DNA of 64,000 nucleotides, from assembly GCA_007922195.1 (NCBI GenBank), contig ML682005.1:24607632-24671631 (forward strand), given 5' to 3'. The notes under the pieces were generated by a model that searched no databases, had not been told where the DNA came from, and saw nothing but the letters and a program-made list of their open reading frames with translations. The stretch's first letter is position 1; each line of letters opens with the position of its first letter. The position numbers were made by a program, and so were the translations under genes. Origin of the DNA: Podocnemis expansa (Eukaryota > Chordata > Testudines > Podocnemididae). Positions 47,362 to 60,058 of the stretch are shown here, one piece after another.

Positions 47362-49580
47362 ATTATGCACAAGCTAATTTCATTGTACGGTGAATTTAGA
47401 GCTCTTTTTTCAAAAAGAGATTTAATAGCTTGAACCAGCACCTTTATATATGTGCTAGAACAGGAAATATAAAGTTGAAGACAGAGAAAATGCACACACA
47501 GAGAGAAAGAAATAAAAAACCCCACCTACTCTGAAGTAAAATAAAAACGAATTTAAAAACTGGTTTTGGGGAAAAATGAAAATTTAAAAATATTAAATGC
47601 AAACCGAAGGGAATACAAAAGAAGGGGGGAAGGGACAAAGGAAAGAAGAAATGATAGGATTTAAAAAAACCCAGTGTGACAAGTAAGCCAAAGAAAGGAG
47701 GTTGCTTGGCTGTGTAGAGGGTGGAGCATCAACCCTTTTCTCTCTTTTTGCCTGCAACCCATCTCAGGTGCTAACCTCATCATGTGCACATCTTCCTTAC
47801 TTCTGCCAAAAAGGGCCTTTTGGTTTCCCGACAACACAACAGTTATCCTGTTTTTTTCCCCACTCAGTCTGTCTCATAGTTCTGATCAATTTGATCCACA
47901 TTCAGTCTTAATTCCATTTATTCTGGTTGTTGGGATGTTTGTCAGTGTGGAGAGGGAGAAGCACTAGGGAAACAAGTGATCCTGGATTTACCAGTCCCTG
48001 CTTACCAGTCTGATTTTACATCTAACAGTTTGTTTATAATGATAATTGTGAAGCTTCCATTGTTGCCTCAAATACAAATGGAAGTAACTGATGGGAGATC
48101 AGTTGAGCACATTGTGAATAGATTGAGGATTTTTACTGACACTTGGTGATAACATGACTGTTGTTCTAACAGTTTTTGATGTATATGCTGCAAGACAAAC
48201 AAACAGACATGCTCATCCAAAATAGCATTATTCCAGGAAGACTGTTTTGCAAAGACTTCATCCCAGATAGGTCATCTTGAGATGACAAACCAGTGCTGCA
48301 TGCACCATAGCTAGAAATATACTTTTCTTCCATAAAAAATTACTTATTATGCAACTACAGAATCCCTGTGGATGCTAATTAAATCGAATAAACTCCATTA
48401 TTCAACTGGTATATAACATTTCTGAAGGCATAAAAATGTGTTTCCGTGACCTTTTCTATCTAGAGCAGGGCCCCATGACTTTTTATAAACAGACTAAATG
48501 TAGTTGAAGTTTTTCAACTCTGTGCAACTCCCAGGAGCATTCATTGTACAACACTTTTTAAAACTGCCAAACACAGATAAAGCACAGGCAGAGAAACAGT
48601 CTTGCCTCTGTGGCAGACACTCTCATGACTAGGGCCAGAATATCCATTAGCTACTTTTGGGGACTGCTTTAACAACATCTAGCTTTTACATGTTTCATCT
48701 GGTACAATATAAACATTAATGTATTGAGATATCCTAAATCCCATAAATGTGTTTACTAGCAGCCAGCTTTAGTTTCAGTTTAAATCCATTCTTGCACCAG
48801 AAACCTTTTTGTATTGTGCCTACAGCTAAGGACACTATAAACACATCTGTAAATACACAGAACAGTCACACAGTGACTTTTGAACATTGGAAAGGATACA
48901 GATCTAGCCCTTTAAAAATCTCATGGCTGTCATCGCCACAATTTTTATTAACCAGAGATGTTATAGCTAGATATAGATGGACCTCAAAAGGTTCTGTGGT
49001 TCAGAATGAAAAAAATTCCAAAGATTGTTAATCCATTGCACCATCTGACCTTTTCAGACTGCGTAATGGCACTGGAAAGCTCACAAAAATAGTCTCTCAT
49101 GAGAATTCAGGTGCTTCCTCCTTCAAGTTAGATCACTAAGGCTGAACAAATAGTCTCTTTTGCAGTATTTTGACGTTTCCTAAGCCAGAACCAGGAAACA
49201 CAGAAGAATGAAAAAAAGATACATATCTGAGTGGGGGGGGAGTTGTCTGAACTAGAATCTATTTTGATTCTGCAGGCAATCAAAAGACTATAAATAATTT
49301 ATATGTACCCAGCGGTATATGATGCTTGTAGAAATAAACAGGAATGCAATGGTAGGACATACCATTATAATTTTGATGTTTGTATTAATGTATTCAAGTT
49401 TCAAAATGTTTGCATTGTAGGCAGTACAGAAGTCCAAAACAGAACTAGAGATTCTAATTCTAATTAGAGATTCAACATATACTAAAACCCAGAAATTTCT
49501 GAATTCTGATTCCAGTTCTGATGAGTGACTTAAGGCCAGCTGCTTGCAGTATGATTATATTCTATAAAAAAGACAATGTA
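47362..49580. other. Upstream intron, unassigned
   Basis: No exon, RNA gene or repeat recognised; ordinary AT-rich intron DNA. Confidence 0.5.
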
Positions 49581-49581
49581 G

Positions 49582-49764
49582 CAATGTTCCCTCTAATTTT
49601 TCATAGGTTGTGTGCGCAAAAAATTTCTTTGTCTGCACAAAAAAATCTTTGTGTGCACTAATATTAGCACTGTTGAATTTTTGTGTGTGTGCTTTATTTT
49701 ATTGTGTGCGCAGGTTTACAACCGATGTGTGCATGCACATGTGCACAGCTTAGAGGAAACAGTG
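49582..49764. mobile_element. hAT-type MITE, 183 bp
   Basis: Ends CAATGTTCCCTCTAATTTTT and AGCTTAGAGGAAACAGTG are inverted repeats of the common 'CAGTGTTCCCTCTAA' MITE. The interior is rich in TGTGTGCGCA. The 8-base flanks (CAATGTAG, CTGTGTGG) agree at only 5 of 8 positions. Confidence 0.75.
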
Positions 49765-50049
49765 CTGTGTGGAATATGGTTTCTTCTTATTCAACAGATC
49801 CCTGAGTCAGACAGTTTATTGCCTGAAATAAATTCTTAGTAGTTTGAACTCCTATTAGCTTTTGCAGAGCCCACTCAGTTAAGAAAGAGCAAACTATATT
49901 TCTTTTCATGCGTCACCAGAATTCTTAATTAAATTCCAATTAGCTCCACCTGCACCTACTCCAAGAAGACAATACAGATTTCCACAGACAAAAACCAGGT
50001 GAGTCCAACAATGTCATTTTTATAGTGACTTTTTTCAGATTATAACTGC

Positions 50050-50176
50050 ACTGTCACACTTCGTGTCTGTTTCTCGATCTATAAGAGAAAGAAAATACTT
50101 AACATCTGTACCCACCTCACATGGATGCTATGAGGATTACTTAAAGCTCTACTGCACTATACAAATGTCTGGTATA
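50050..50176 (+). repeat. MIR SINE fragment
   Basis: tgtctgtttctcgatctata, then acccacctcacatggatgct and atgaggattacttaaagc match MIR 'cagtttcccatctgtaaa...ctacctcacagggttgttgtgaggatt'. Confidence 0.65.
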
Positions 50177-50178
50177 TC

Positions 50179-51027
50179 CAGCGGCATCCAACTTTTACAT
50201 ATGAAGAGCCATATTTTCTCACTCAGGACCTCTGAGACAGATTATTGCCTGATGAAATTTTGTTTCAGTGCAGTCACTTGATTGATTCCCACCTGCCCCA
50301 TGCGGCTGTCAAATTTGATAGTGTGTTTTTGTGAGATAATGCCACTTGATATTGTAGTCCTTGAAAACATCTATCTTCTCTGGACATATCAAACAAAAGA
50401 TGCCCCTTTTGTGCTCAACAAAAAAAAAAAGAAAAAAATCATTGGTCCAAGACCCTTTGAAGGCTTGGCATTCAGAATCAGTTTTTCTTTTGTTGGCTCT
50501 AATTGGGGGAGCTGCCATCTTTGTTTTGATAAGTATCAGGATCCTGTTCCAAAGATCAAATTAGCTGAGAAAAAACAGTGAAGTTGCCTACCAGCATAGC
50601 ATGATCCTAGTTAGCCAGTCTCAGGCCTAGAAGGGAAAAGTGGCTGCACCCTACAATCTGGCAGGCTTAGGCTGGAGAGGAGAGGTGACTGCACTCTCAG
50701 CCTGGCCAGCTTGTGACTGAAGATAAAGGACTGCTTCTGCCCCCACCCTCATAATCTGGCTCAGGACTGATGGGGAGGGCTGCTTCCCCCACAAACCAGC
50801 CCAGGTTGCAGAATGGGACTCCTCTTGCCCCCACCTGCTCTGCTTGAGGCTGGATGGAAGGGGGTGCTTCCCTAGCAAGACAGCCAGGGTTGCAGGAGAG
50901 GGACTGCTGTTCTTGACTGGCCCACTCTGAGCTGCTGGGAAGGGGCTACTGCTGCTCTCCTGGAGATTGGATAACAGCCCATGATGGGCTGAACTCTGGC
51001 CCATGGGCCATGGGTTGGACAACCGAC
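50179..51027. mobile_element. Possible hAT element with internal degenerate repeats
   Basis: The left end CAGCGGCATCCAAC and right end GTTGGACAACCG are imperfect inverted repeats. Between ~50640 and 50970 a unit of roughly 80-85 bases recurs about four times, around 'ggactgcttccccca' and 'caggttgcaggagaggg'. No target duplication was found. Confidence 0.5.
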
Positions 51028-51029
51028 AT

Positions 51030-54000
51030 GCACATCATATAGGTCGTTCTGGATATTGTAAATTAGTGACTGTAGTGCTTCAAAAAGTTCCATCTGGATA
51101 TTGCTTATATCTGAACTTTTTGGTTTGGATACTGAAATGGAAATATTCCAACACCAAGGGCTCACAGAAGATCTGTGCTTCCAGTATCTTGGTTTCAACA
51201 GGGACTATCAGAATAACTCATGGTATCTCAGTATTTGATTTTATGTTCTTTTCCCACCCCTACCCGCAAACCTGTTTTCTCAATTTGCAATGCAATTTGC
51301 GACAAATTTCCCAGAACATATTTTTAAGCTTATATGCACTATGTCAAAAGTCCAAAAAGCACAAAAATAGATTTTATTTTGAAGAGGTCACTATCATTTA
51401 CTTATCTAAAAATGGGAGAATTAGAAGGAAGAGGAATTTCAATATATGTGCAGAATTTTTCAAATGAGGATGTGACCCAAAAATATCTGTGGAAAAAATC
51501 AGCAGGATAATGCAATATTCTGCAGACTGGCTTGTTTCTGATGATCTAAACTGAAGGAGCTATTAAAGTGTCACAGCCATTTTTGGCCCCTAAACACCTC
51601 TTAATAACTTAAATGGGAGACACATCAGGCCTTTATTTAAGTAGAAAGTGACTGAGAGTCTTGTTTTTAACCCACATATGTATAAATAAGGATGTCAGTG
51701 GGTTCTGACCTAAAATAAAGAGTAGATAATGGGAAGTGGAAGATTTGATTAATTCCTAGAGGTTGAAGGAAAACTAGAAATAAATGAAGTTCCAAAGAGA
51801 TCTCAAGACTTATCATATAGTAATTGCCAGCAATAAAGCAACAGCTTTATCTTTTTCTTGGGATTTTTTTTGGGCAAATTATTGTTTGTTTATTTTTTAA
51901 GTCTAAACTTATGTTCTAGAAGCGCAACTTGAGTGTTATATTGATTAGGATTCTGTTCTGTGAATAGGGCAACCTAATTCAAACAACTTTCGCCAGCAGT
52001 CTCAGGCTTCATGACTCCGGCTCTGTCTAATAAGACCACACATTTCACTATGAGCATCCAAAGAGGAAGACTGCTCTGCTGAAGATGGATCAGTGAGTGT
52101 TCAAAACAACTAAGAACTGGAGTCTACAGCTCCATATAATACAGGAAGTCAGGCACAGGCAACTTTTTAGAACTCAGCAAGTGGTCCCTCACCACTTTCA
52201 ATTGTTCTTAAAGAACAAGTTTTGTCCCTTTGAGTGGCTATTAATTAACTGGCCAAATGAAATATAAAGAAAATCTAAAAAGGAAGAAAAGGAACCCTGT
52301 AAGAAAGAACCTAATATATTTCAGTAGAGAGTAAATTAATATTTAAGACATTTAAGAGATAAAATTAACAAATGTTTTATGGAGATTTATATGGTGGTTT
52401 AGAAATTAATCTTCAACTCTCAAGAATTCAATAGAGAAGGATACCTTTCTAAATCATCTTTAATTCTCTATTAAATGGTATGGGTCAATTTATATTGTGG
52501 GTTCAGAACTCCATGGTTTGGTTCAAAACCTCTATGGGGCATTCTCTTCTACAGAACTTACCTATAAAGGACAGGCTCCACCAGTTTTGTAGTGCTAAAT
52601 GCTACTGAATGACATATGTCCAGAATAAACTGGTGCCCGGGGAATACTCTTAAAAGAGAGCACGTTATTAACTGGCATTGACCTTTGATTGATTTCATTG
52701 AAGATTCATCTGCTTGTATCTCACAAAGATCATTTGGAAGTCAACATGATGATTGTTGGGTAGCAGTTACCTGTATACAAATGACACTGGGGTCTTAGAT
52801 AACTTTCACTTATGTCATGAAGGGCTCAGTGCCTCATAACTGAAAAAGAATTAATACATTTCTGGTTCTCTCAAAGACTCCTAGGGGACCTAGGCGTGTG
52901 CACTGTAGTGCTTCCCCTCACTTTCTTTTGTTTTGAAATAATAAGAAATGAGAGTCACTACAAGAAAATTATCTGTCTAGAATATCACAGAAGGTCCTAT
53001 TTATAGTGACATCCTCTGTAGCTCTGTTTCTCTGGTCTTTTTGTTTTTTTTTCTTCCCCCAATGTGGCATGATTGTTGTAATTTATGACTGAAAGAACTG
53101 CCCTCCTGCGTGGCGCTCCCTGTGTTGGCAACTCTAATGGTAGCTCACTTCAGAGCCTAAATCAACAAATGATGACTGTAGCACAGAATGCTGAATTCAA
53201 TACAGCACTTGTCAGTTTTACATCCCTCTTCAATGCTCTGTGACGTGTAAACACAAACCAAACAAAGCAGAAGAATGTTGTGCTTGGAAATCAATATGAA
53301 TAGTTTTCTTAATATTGTGGTTTATGTATGGGATTTTTGTAGTGAGTTTTCAAAGTATTTTTAATTCTCCTGATGTTCTATTTTACCTCTTTTGACAGTA
53401 AAAATGGATGGCATTTTATGCACAGTATTTAGCCACTTGTATTGAAAAATTATTGAATAACTGCTCAGAAGAAACCGTGGTTTGCTCTCTCCTCCAAAAT
53501 GAAGCAGCGACAACATACAGCATAGCATTTTCCACTGGACACAACAGCCTTCTGAACAGGTCTGCCGCCAAGACAAAGCAGCTAGCAGGCTCCTTGATGA
53601 ACAATGTCCACAAAAGATCCCTTGGAGTTGTGTACAAGCAAGAATGACCCCAGAACAGACCTACAGCTAACAGACACAATCTGCTCCTCAATATTTAGGG
53701 ATGAAATCTTGGCCTTATTAAAATCAACTGCAAAATCTCTGCTGAATTTAAATGGCCCAGGTCAAGTAGAGGAAAAAAAGTAAAATCACTTAAAAGTAAA
53801 ACTGAAGACATACCTTGCAAACCCATATTTGTGTAAGAAATGCCACTGATACATATGGGGCTACTCATAAGAAAAAGTTTGCAGTTTTTAAGAAGATTAT
53901 TGAATTTGCCCATTTCTTGATATAAAGATACTCCTTGTTGATGCTCTGTAGTGGTAAATGTTTTCCCTGTACAAAGTTATGTGAAGCACTGAATATTTAG

Positions 54001-55340
54001 CTCAGAGTACTGACAAATTGTAGATTGATTAGCTGTTACAAAGAGTTTACGACTATACAGTTTTGCCTGAAAACCAGTCATAACAGGAATAAGTCAACAG
54101 TGCTGATGAAAACAAGATTAGACCATGTTAATACACAGAAATATAAATGTGAGACAAGATTCATGTATGTCATAAGCAATTATCGTCTTTCAAATACCCA
54201 ACTCCTTTCATCCAAAAAGATCCCAGACACTTTAAGAACATAAATAAAGCACTTCAAAAACCCAGCTATTTCAAGGAAAGAGAGTAACAACAGATCAGCA
54301 AGCAGTACATTATATACAGTGGACGAAATTGAACTTCTAACTTGTTTAAACATAATTCAACCGGCTGCTGTGGTCAGAACCAACTCACATTCATACCATG
54401 TTTTAAAACTGCAAAATCTCCACTGAATTTAAATGGCCCAGGTCTAATACTGATCATAAAGTAGAGGTTTTAAAAGTTAAACTAGGTTAGAATCCCTCTT
54501 TACAATGAATTAACTACTGTTTCTCAATTTGATTTAAACATAGCATAGCCAAAGCTTTCAACCATGGACAAGTAAGAAAACTTCTTTGCAAGCTAAAAGC
54601 ATCAAGGGATCACTGAAATCCATACAGAACAAACTGAACTGAGCTGACCCTGCTAGCATCTGAACTTGTGATTCTAGGGATCTTAATTCTGCTCTCACTT
54701 ACTCTAATTTAAATCCTGGGTAACTTCTCTGAAGTCAGTAGAGTGTGAAAGAATAGTGATTCAGAGAGAACAGCGATGTTTAACAAATGGTAAGTTACTG
54801 AAACCCAGGGGAATTCGAAGACTGCAACAGAAGGATAACGGCATTTAATGTCACTCTACAAGGAAACCAGCAATGTCCTATGGAACTCTCAACTTACTCC
54901 CCAAAGTGTGTTCAAAACTGTTCTGTGCATTATTTGCTGAACTCTATAAAGAATCAAAGGATTTCTGAAATACAGAAGAAATTGGAAAAGAATATTGGAG
55001 GTCTAGAGTGGGATATGAGAATGTATGTTAATAAATATTGTATATAAAAGCAACTGCACAAGAAATGGACTTCCCCAGATACTGAACTTAAACAAACTTC
55101 ACATGAATTTAACACTATTACATGGCTAATATGGTAACAAATTCCGACATCTTGACTTCAAAGACTGTGAGGAGTATAAACCAAAAGTGAAAGAGGGTAA
55201 ATCCCTGACACAGAAATAGATGGTTTGACCTGAGAGGCTGAAACATGATTTGTTGATGATATAGAAGCCAGCAGACTTAGCAGCCTGTAGGCTAAGACAT
55301 CACTTGGGACACCTAAAAAGGTGAACATATGTGTCCTTTA
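51030..55340. other. Upstream intron, unassigned
   Basis: Four kilobases without recognised exon or repeat. A 28-base phrase with actgcaaaatctc and tgaatttaaatggcccaggt occurs twice, near 53727-53762 and 54408-54443; see findings. Confidence 0.5.
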
Positions 55341-55350
55341 TTTTCTAGTA

Positions 55351-55735
55351 TAGTGGTTCTCAGCCACTGTGTCACCACATAGGGATAAGTGGAGTGGTTA
55401 AAGTATAGTTTGATGCCCCCCCCCGCCCCATGCTCAGGGTGGGAGATTTGAAAACTCCTCCAGCCTGGCCACAGCTCCCAGGGCATGGCAGGGCAGAACA
55501 TGCTTTTCACCCAATTCTTCTATTTTTCAGGGCCATGGAACTCTGGCCCCTCAAATCTGTGGGCCCTGAAACTGCGTTTCAGGCTGTTCTGGCTTATTTT
55601 AACCCCTGGGTAAGTGTGTCATGAAGAGCCAGGGAGATGGCTGGATTTGGCCTGGGGTGGGTGTGCTGGTGTGTCCTGTAGGCTCACAATACACTGCCAA
55701 GTGTGTCATGACCAGCAAAAGGTTGAGAGCCATTG
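55351..55735. mobile_element. hAT MITE, 385 bp, with TSD
   Basis: Ends TAGTGGTTCTCAGCCA and GGTTGAGAGCCATTG are inverted repeats of the common 'CAGTGGTTCTCAAC' type. Flanks TTCTAGTA (55343-55350) and TTCTAAAA (55736-55743) match at 6 of 8 positions. Confidence 0.82.
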
Positions 55736-55845
55736 TTCTAAAAAAAACAGTTGCATGCCTCTAATTTCCATGTTGCTTAATATAGGTATTACTGATTAGG
55801 GTGGAGAGGCGTGGTAAGCAGTGAGGTAACAAAGTATTTACAAGT

Positions 55846-55985
55846 TTCAATGGGTAGCCCTGTTAGTCTAGTTCAGCAAAACAAACAAGGAGGCTGTGGC
55901 ACTTTTAAAAACTAATAAACTTATTTAATGCATAAGCTTTCGTAGGAGAAAATCCCACTTCATCAGATGCTTAAAGATAGAGAAC
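55846..55985 (+). repeat. Turtle SINE, sense unit (copy 6)
   Basis: tttcaatgggtagccctgtt, tagtctagttcagcaaaaca and aaggaggctgtggcact, then ttaatgcataagctttcgta and cccacttcatcagatgc. This is the only copy here with no visible antisense arm; it may continue in extended tail sequence to ~56090. Confidence 0.8.
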
Positions 55986-56149
55986 TTGCAACTACAGGAG
56001 ACTGAGTAACTTCTTAAACAGCTAACCAAGGAAGGGGAATGGGTAACACAGTAACAGAATTCAAAGTTGACAAATGCAAGAACCACAAGTTGTAATCCTA
56101 ATAAACATTGGAGAGAAAATTTTAAATTACTCATTCACTTTGCAGAGTT

Positions 56150-57005
56150 CTAATTTAATTATATTAACTCCAGAAAGGGACCTTGGTATTCCTGTACAAG
56201 GTTAATGAAAGCTTCTGTTTAATGTGCAACTGCAGTCAAGAACGCTAATGATATCTTAGGATGCCAAAGAAAAGGTATGTATGGTGAACACTGCAAAAAG
56301 TACAATGCTTTTATACATAAGTGCTGTGGCCTTATCTGGATTCCTGTGTGTAGTACTGGTCACCCCATCTCAAAAGGATATTACAGAACTAGAGTGATTC
56401 AAAGACAGGCAACAAAAATGATCAAAGGCCCAGAAAACTTTCATGAGAAGAAAGATTGAAAAATCTGGGACTTGACCGTTTATCTTCAAAAGGAGACAAA
56501 TATGAGAGGACTTGATAAAAAATATAAAATTATAATTGGTTGAGAAATAGTAGATTGAAAACTTCTGTGCTCCCTGTCGGATACCACAAGAACAAAGGGA
56601 CAGTCAATGAAATTTAAAATAAAAAAAAAGGAAATGTTTATATATAATATGATTAAACTGTGAAATTTATTGCCACAGGAAGTCATAGAGACCAAGAATT
56701 TAACATTTTTAAAAAGGAGTGAATAATTATATAGAGATCAAGAACTTACCAAGTTGTCATAATAAATTATAAAATTTGGGAGGGATATTAAACCTCATGC
56801 TTCAGGATTTAAGACAGTCTCTATGAGAAACCAGAAAGTGACCTATTACAGAAGGTAGATTACTCCATATATTCGTGGTCTTACATGGTCTTCCAAAACA
56901 TCTAGTGCTGGCCACTGTCAGTGACAAGATACTGGATTTGAAGCACCTTGGGTCTGACCCTGTATGGCAAAATCTATTTTCAAAAGATTTGGGCTACTTA
57001 AGGGA
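56150..57005 (+). repeat. CR1 LINE, sense 3' end
   Basis: Decayed ORF2 end and 3' UTR. Recognisable text includes accttggtattcctgtacaa, gtactggtcaccccatctca, aaggcaacaaaaatgatcaaag-like sequence, and ctggccactgtcagtgacaa then gggtctgaccctgtatggca. In translation STGHPISK and RQATKMIKGPEN are CR1 ORF2 C-terminal strings. Confidence 0.82.
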
Positions 57006-57127
57006 GGCATGTGACAGTTTTAGACCTCAGTGCATTTCATACCATTTATCTTGGATTATCATGCATGGAGGCACCACCAAAACTGACTTCCTAAAGTGCT
57101 AGGTGCTGGACAGACATATAGTAAAAC

Positions 57128-57345
57128 ATTTCCAGAGGGGTAACCATGTTAGTCTATGTACAGCAAAAACAGCAAGAGTCCTGTGGCACCTTACAGATTA
57201 AGAGATTTCTTCAGGCATAATCTTTTGTGGGCTCCAAACCAGCTGCATCTGATGAATTGGGTTGGAGCTGACAAAAGCTTATGCCCAAAAAAATCTGTTA
57301 GCCTATAAGGTGCCACACAACTCTCTGTGTTTTTGTTTGTTTTTT
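57128..57345 (+). repeat. Inverted-dimer SINE, second subfamily (copy 7)
   Basis: The sense unit starts ccagaggggtaaccatgtta and runs through gtcctgtggcaccttacag to ggctccaaaccagctgcatc. The antisense arm runs gaattgggttggagctgac, aaaagcttatgccc and ctgttagcctataaggtgcc, ending in gttttttttttt. The tail (gggctccaaccca) differs from copies 1, 3 and 8, so inverted dimers occur in more than one subfamily. No clear target duplication. Confidence 0.82.
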
Positions 57346-57417
57346 TTTTTAAATAGGTCAAGGACTGTTTTACTAAAGGGCTTATAATTTAAATGTTTAA
57401 GACAAGCAAAGGTTGAG

Positions 57418-57575
57418 AGAAAGGAAGTTTCATTATCCTCATTTTAGTGATGGGGAACTGAGGTACAGAGAGATGATGAGACTGTCCTGAGGTCACAAAA
57501 GAAGTGTGTGGCATAGCCAGGAATTAACCCAGGTCTCCTGAATTCCATTAGTGCTACAACCACAAGACTACTCTT
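57418..57575 (+). repeat. MIR SINE
   Basis: ggggaactgaggtacagaga, then ctgaggtcacaaaagaagtg and gccaggaattaacccaggtc, then ctcctgaattccat. An extended, clear MIR match. Confidence 0.85.
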
Positions 57576-58201
57576 CCTGGCTGACTTTCTTTTGCTAAAC
57601 TTTCCTTTACTTAAGAACCTTTTGACCAAACATCTTTTGAGATTCCAAACTGGGCAGGTTTAGGGTTTTTAAGTGGCATGAACAAGGATAAAGTTTGAGG
57701 GGGAAGGTGATAATTATAGTGAGAAAAGCTAAAAATGTACATTCCAGTTAAGATAAACACATCTGGTAAAGTTTAAGTTACACATTTGTATAGGGATTTT
57801 TTCCAGTCACTTGCAGTACTGGACAATGCATAGATTCATATTTTATAAAGCCACAGAGGTGTTCATCTAGTCTCAGCTCCCATATAAAAAAGGTCACAGG
57901 ATTTCTCTGAATTTATTCTCATTCCAACTAGAGCACATCCTTCAGGAAAACACCCAAGCTTTATTCTGAAATTGCCAGTGATGGAGAATCCACCAAAATC
58001 CTTTATAAATTGTTCCAATGGCTAATTACTTTCACTGTTAAAAAACTGTTCCTTAATTCCAGTCAGAATTTACCTAACTTCAGCTTCCAGCCATTAGACG
58101 TTGTTATACGCCTTGTAGGTTGACGACTCTATTATCAATTTTTTTTTTCTCATATAGGTACTTATTATACAGTAATTAAGACATCCTTTAACCTTCTCTT
58201 T

Positions 58202-58500
58202 AGGGCCAGCCCTACACCAAATGGTGCCCCAGGCAAGGAACATCTTCTACCCACCCCTCCATTTGTTAAACTTTTCCAGAAAGTCTGGAAGTTTCCATGA
58301 GTTTTTACAAAGGTCCAGAATATTCTAGGAGGTTAGTGAAAAGTGAATCCACATACAGAATACTTCAGATATTCTATTTTCCCTTTTGTTGCAAACAGCA
58401 GCAGCACACAGCCCAGTACCCCCTGAGCCTGGTACCCCAAGCAGTTGCCTGGAGCACTTACCCATTTCTCTTTGTTCAGCCAAATAGACTGAACTATGAC
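58202..58500. mobile_element. hAT-like fragment within CR1
   Basis: TAGGGCCAGCCCTACA is a hAT-like terminus followed by atggtgccccaggcaagga, found in reptile MITEs. The opposite end was not identified; text after ~58500 belongs to a sense CR1 tail. Confidence 0.45.
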
Positions 58501-58519
58501 ACTCAAACTGCCCCATTCT

Positions 58520-58622
58520 GCTCATTCTCTTTGCAGCATCTGGCACTGCTGCTATCGGAAGCCAAGATATAGAGCTATCTGAACCATTAGTCTGACCCAA
58601 TATGGTCATTGTTACATGATTA
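58520..58622 (+). repeat. CR1 3' tail nested in CR1
   Basis: gcagcatctggcactgctgc, tatcggaagccaagatatag and tagtctgacccaatatggtc match the CR1 sense 3' end ('catctggcattggccactgtcggaagacaggatactgggc'), opposite in orientation to the host CR1. Confidence 0.65.
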
Positions 58623-58877
58623 TGTTGAACTAGTTGAGTCTATCACTATAAGGGCATATTTTCTAATTCATTAAATCATTTTAGTAGCCCTTCTCTGAAC
58701 TTTTGCCAAGTTATCAACATGCTTTTTGAGCTGTGGACACCAGAAATGGACAATATTTCACCAGTGGTCAAACCAGTGCCACATGAAGAAATGTTATAAC
58801 CTTTCTATTCCTACTCAAAGTTTTCTGTTTAGACATTCAAAGATTGCATTAGCTCTTTAGACTGTACTGTCACACTA

Positions 58878-59564
58878 GGGCTATGTTCACACACAAAGTG
58901 CTTGTTTCAAAACAAGCCGTTTCAAAATAATGTGTTATTTCGAAACACCTTATTTCGAAAGACAAAAAAGTGTCTTTGAAATAATAGAAACGAAATAGCA
59001 TGTCCTATTTCACTTCGGGGGGGACTGCAGATCCCCGCAGGGTGAACCGGAGCTGGGTGCCTCACCCCGCCGGGGTCTGCAGGGGTCTGCAAAAAGCCAG
59101 CGGGATGAAGCGCCCGGCTCCGCTTCACCCCCGCCGGGGTCTGCAGTCCTCTGCAGGCCCCCGCGGGGTGAGCCTGCCTGCCGGCTGCGGCTCACTCTGT
59201 GGGGGTCTGCAGTCCCCCTCTGCTGGCCAGGGGACACCCCTCAGCACCCTGGCCAGCATGCTGAGGGTTCCCTGGCCAGGGTGCTGAGGGGGTGGCCCTT
59301 CCTCCCAGAGCGCTAAGCACCCTGGGAGGAAGGGCAAATGGTGTTTTGGAACAGTTTGTTCCGAAACAACATGTCCCCACGGGGTTGTTTCAAAACCAGT
59401 GGTTTCGAAATGGATGGAGGTTTAAGCCGTTTTGAAACACGACTCCCATTTTGAAACAAGGGAACCCCTTGTTTCGAAATGGGAGTACATCGTATGGACA
59501 TGCTGTTTCTTATTTCGAAACAACCTCTGTTGTTTCGAAATAAGAAGCCTGTGTGAACACACCC
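58878..59564. mobile_element. Foldback DNA element (copy B), ~690 bp, TA flanks
   Basis: Ends GGGCTATGTTCACACA and TGTGTGAACACACCC are inverted, flanked by TA on both sides. The arms contain repeated TTTCGAAATAA/TTTCAAAACAA palindromic stretches. The GC-rich core (59020-59330) contains ccctcagcaccctggccag in both orientations and is related to the core at 29.65 kb. ORFs up to 95 codons here are compositional. Confidence 0.85.
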
Positions 59565-60058
59565 TAGGAATCCATGTTTAGCTGATTATCAGCCGTGATC
59601 TTCAAGTTTTTTTCAGAGCCAGTTCTTCCTAGGACAAAGCTCCACAATAAGTATGTCTATATTCTTTGTTTTTACATGCATGACTTTCTATGTGGCTGTA
59701 TTAAAACACATATTGTTTGCTTCCATACAGTTTACAACCATCAGTGACTTGTCCTCTTTTTATTTAACCACTCCCCAAGTCTGAAAACTTTATCAGCAAT
59801 AATTTTTCCTTTTCTTTCAGCTTTTGACAAAAATAGTAAACATATCACCATGAACTGATTACAGTGGGACCCACTAGAAATACACACATTTGATAATGTA
59901 TTCTCCACAATTACATTTTGAGACCCATCAGTTAGCTAGCTTTTTAGTCCTTTAGTGTGTAATATGTTCTTTTTGCATTGTTCTAGTTTTTGTAATCAAA
60001 ATGTCAGGTGTCACCTAGTCAAACACCTTACAGATGTCTAAGTATATTATATCGACAC

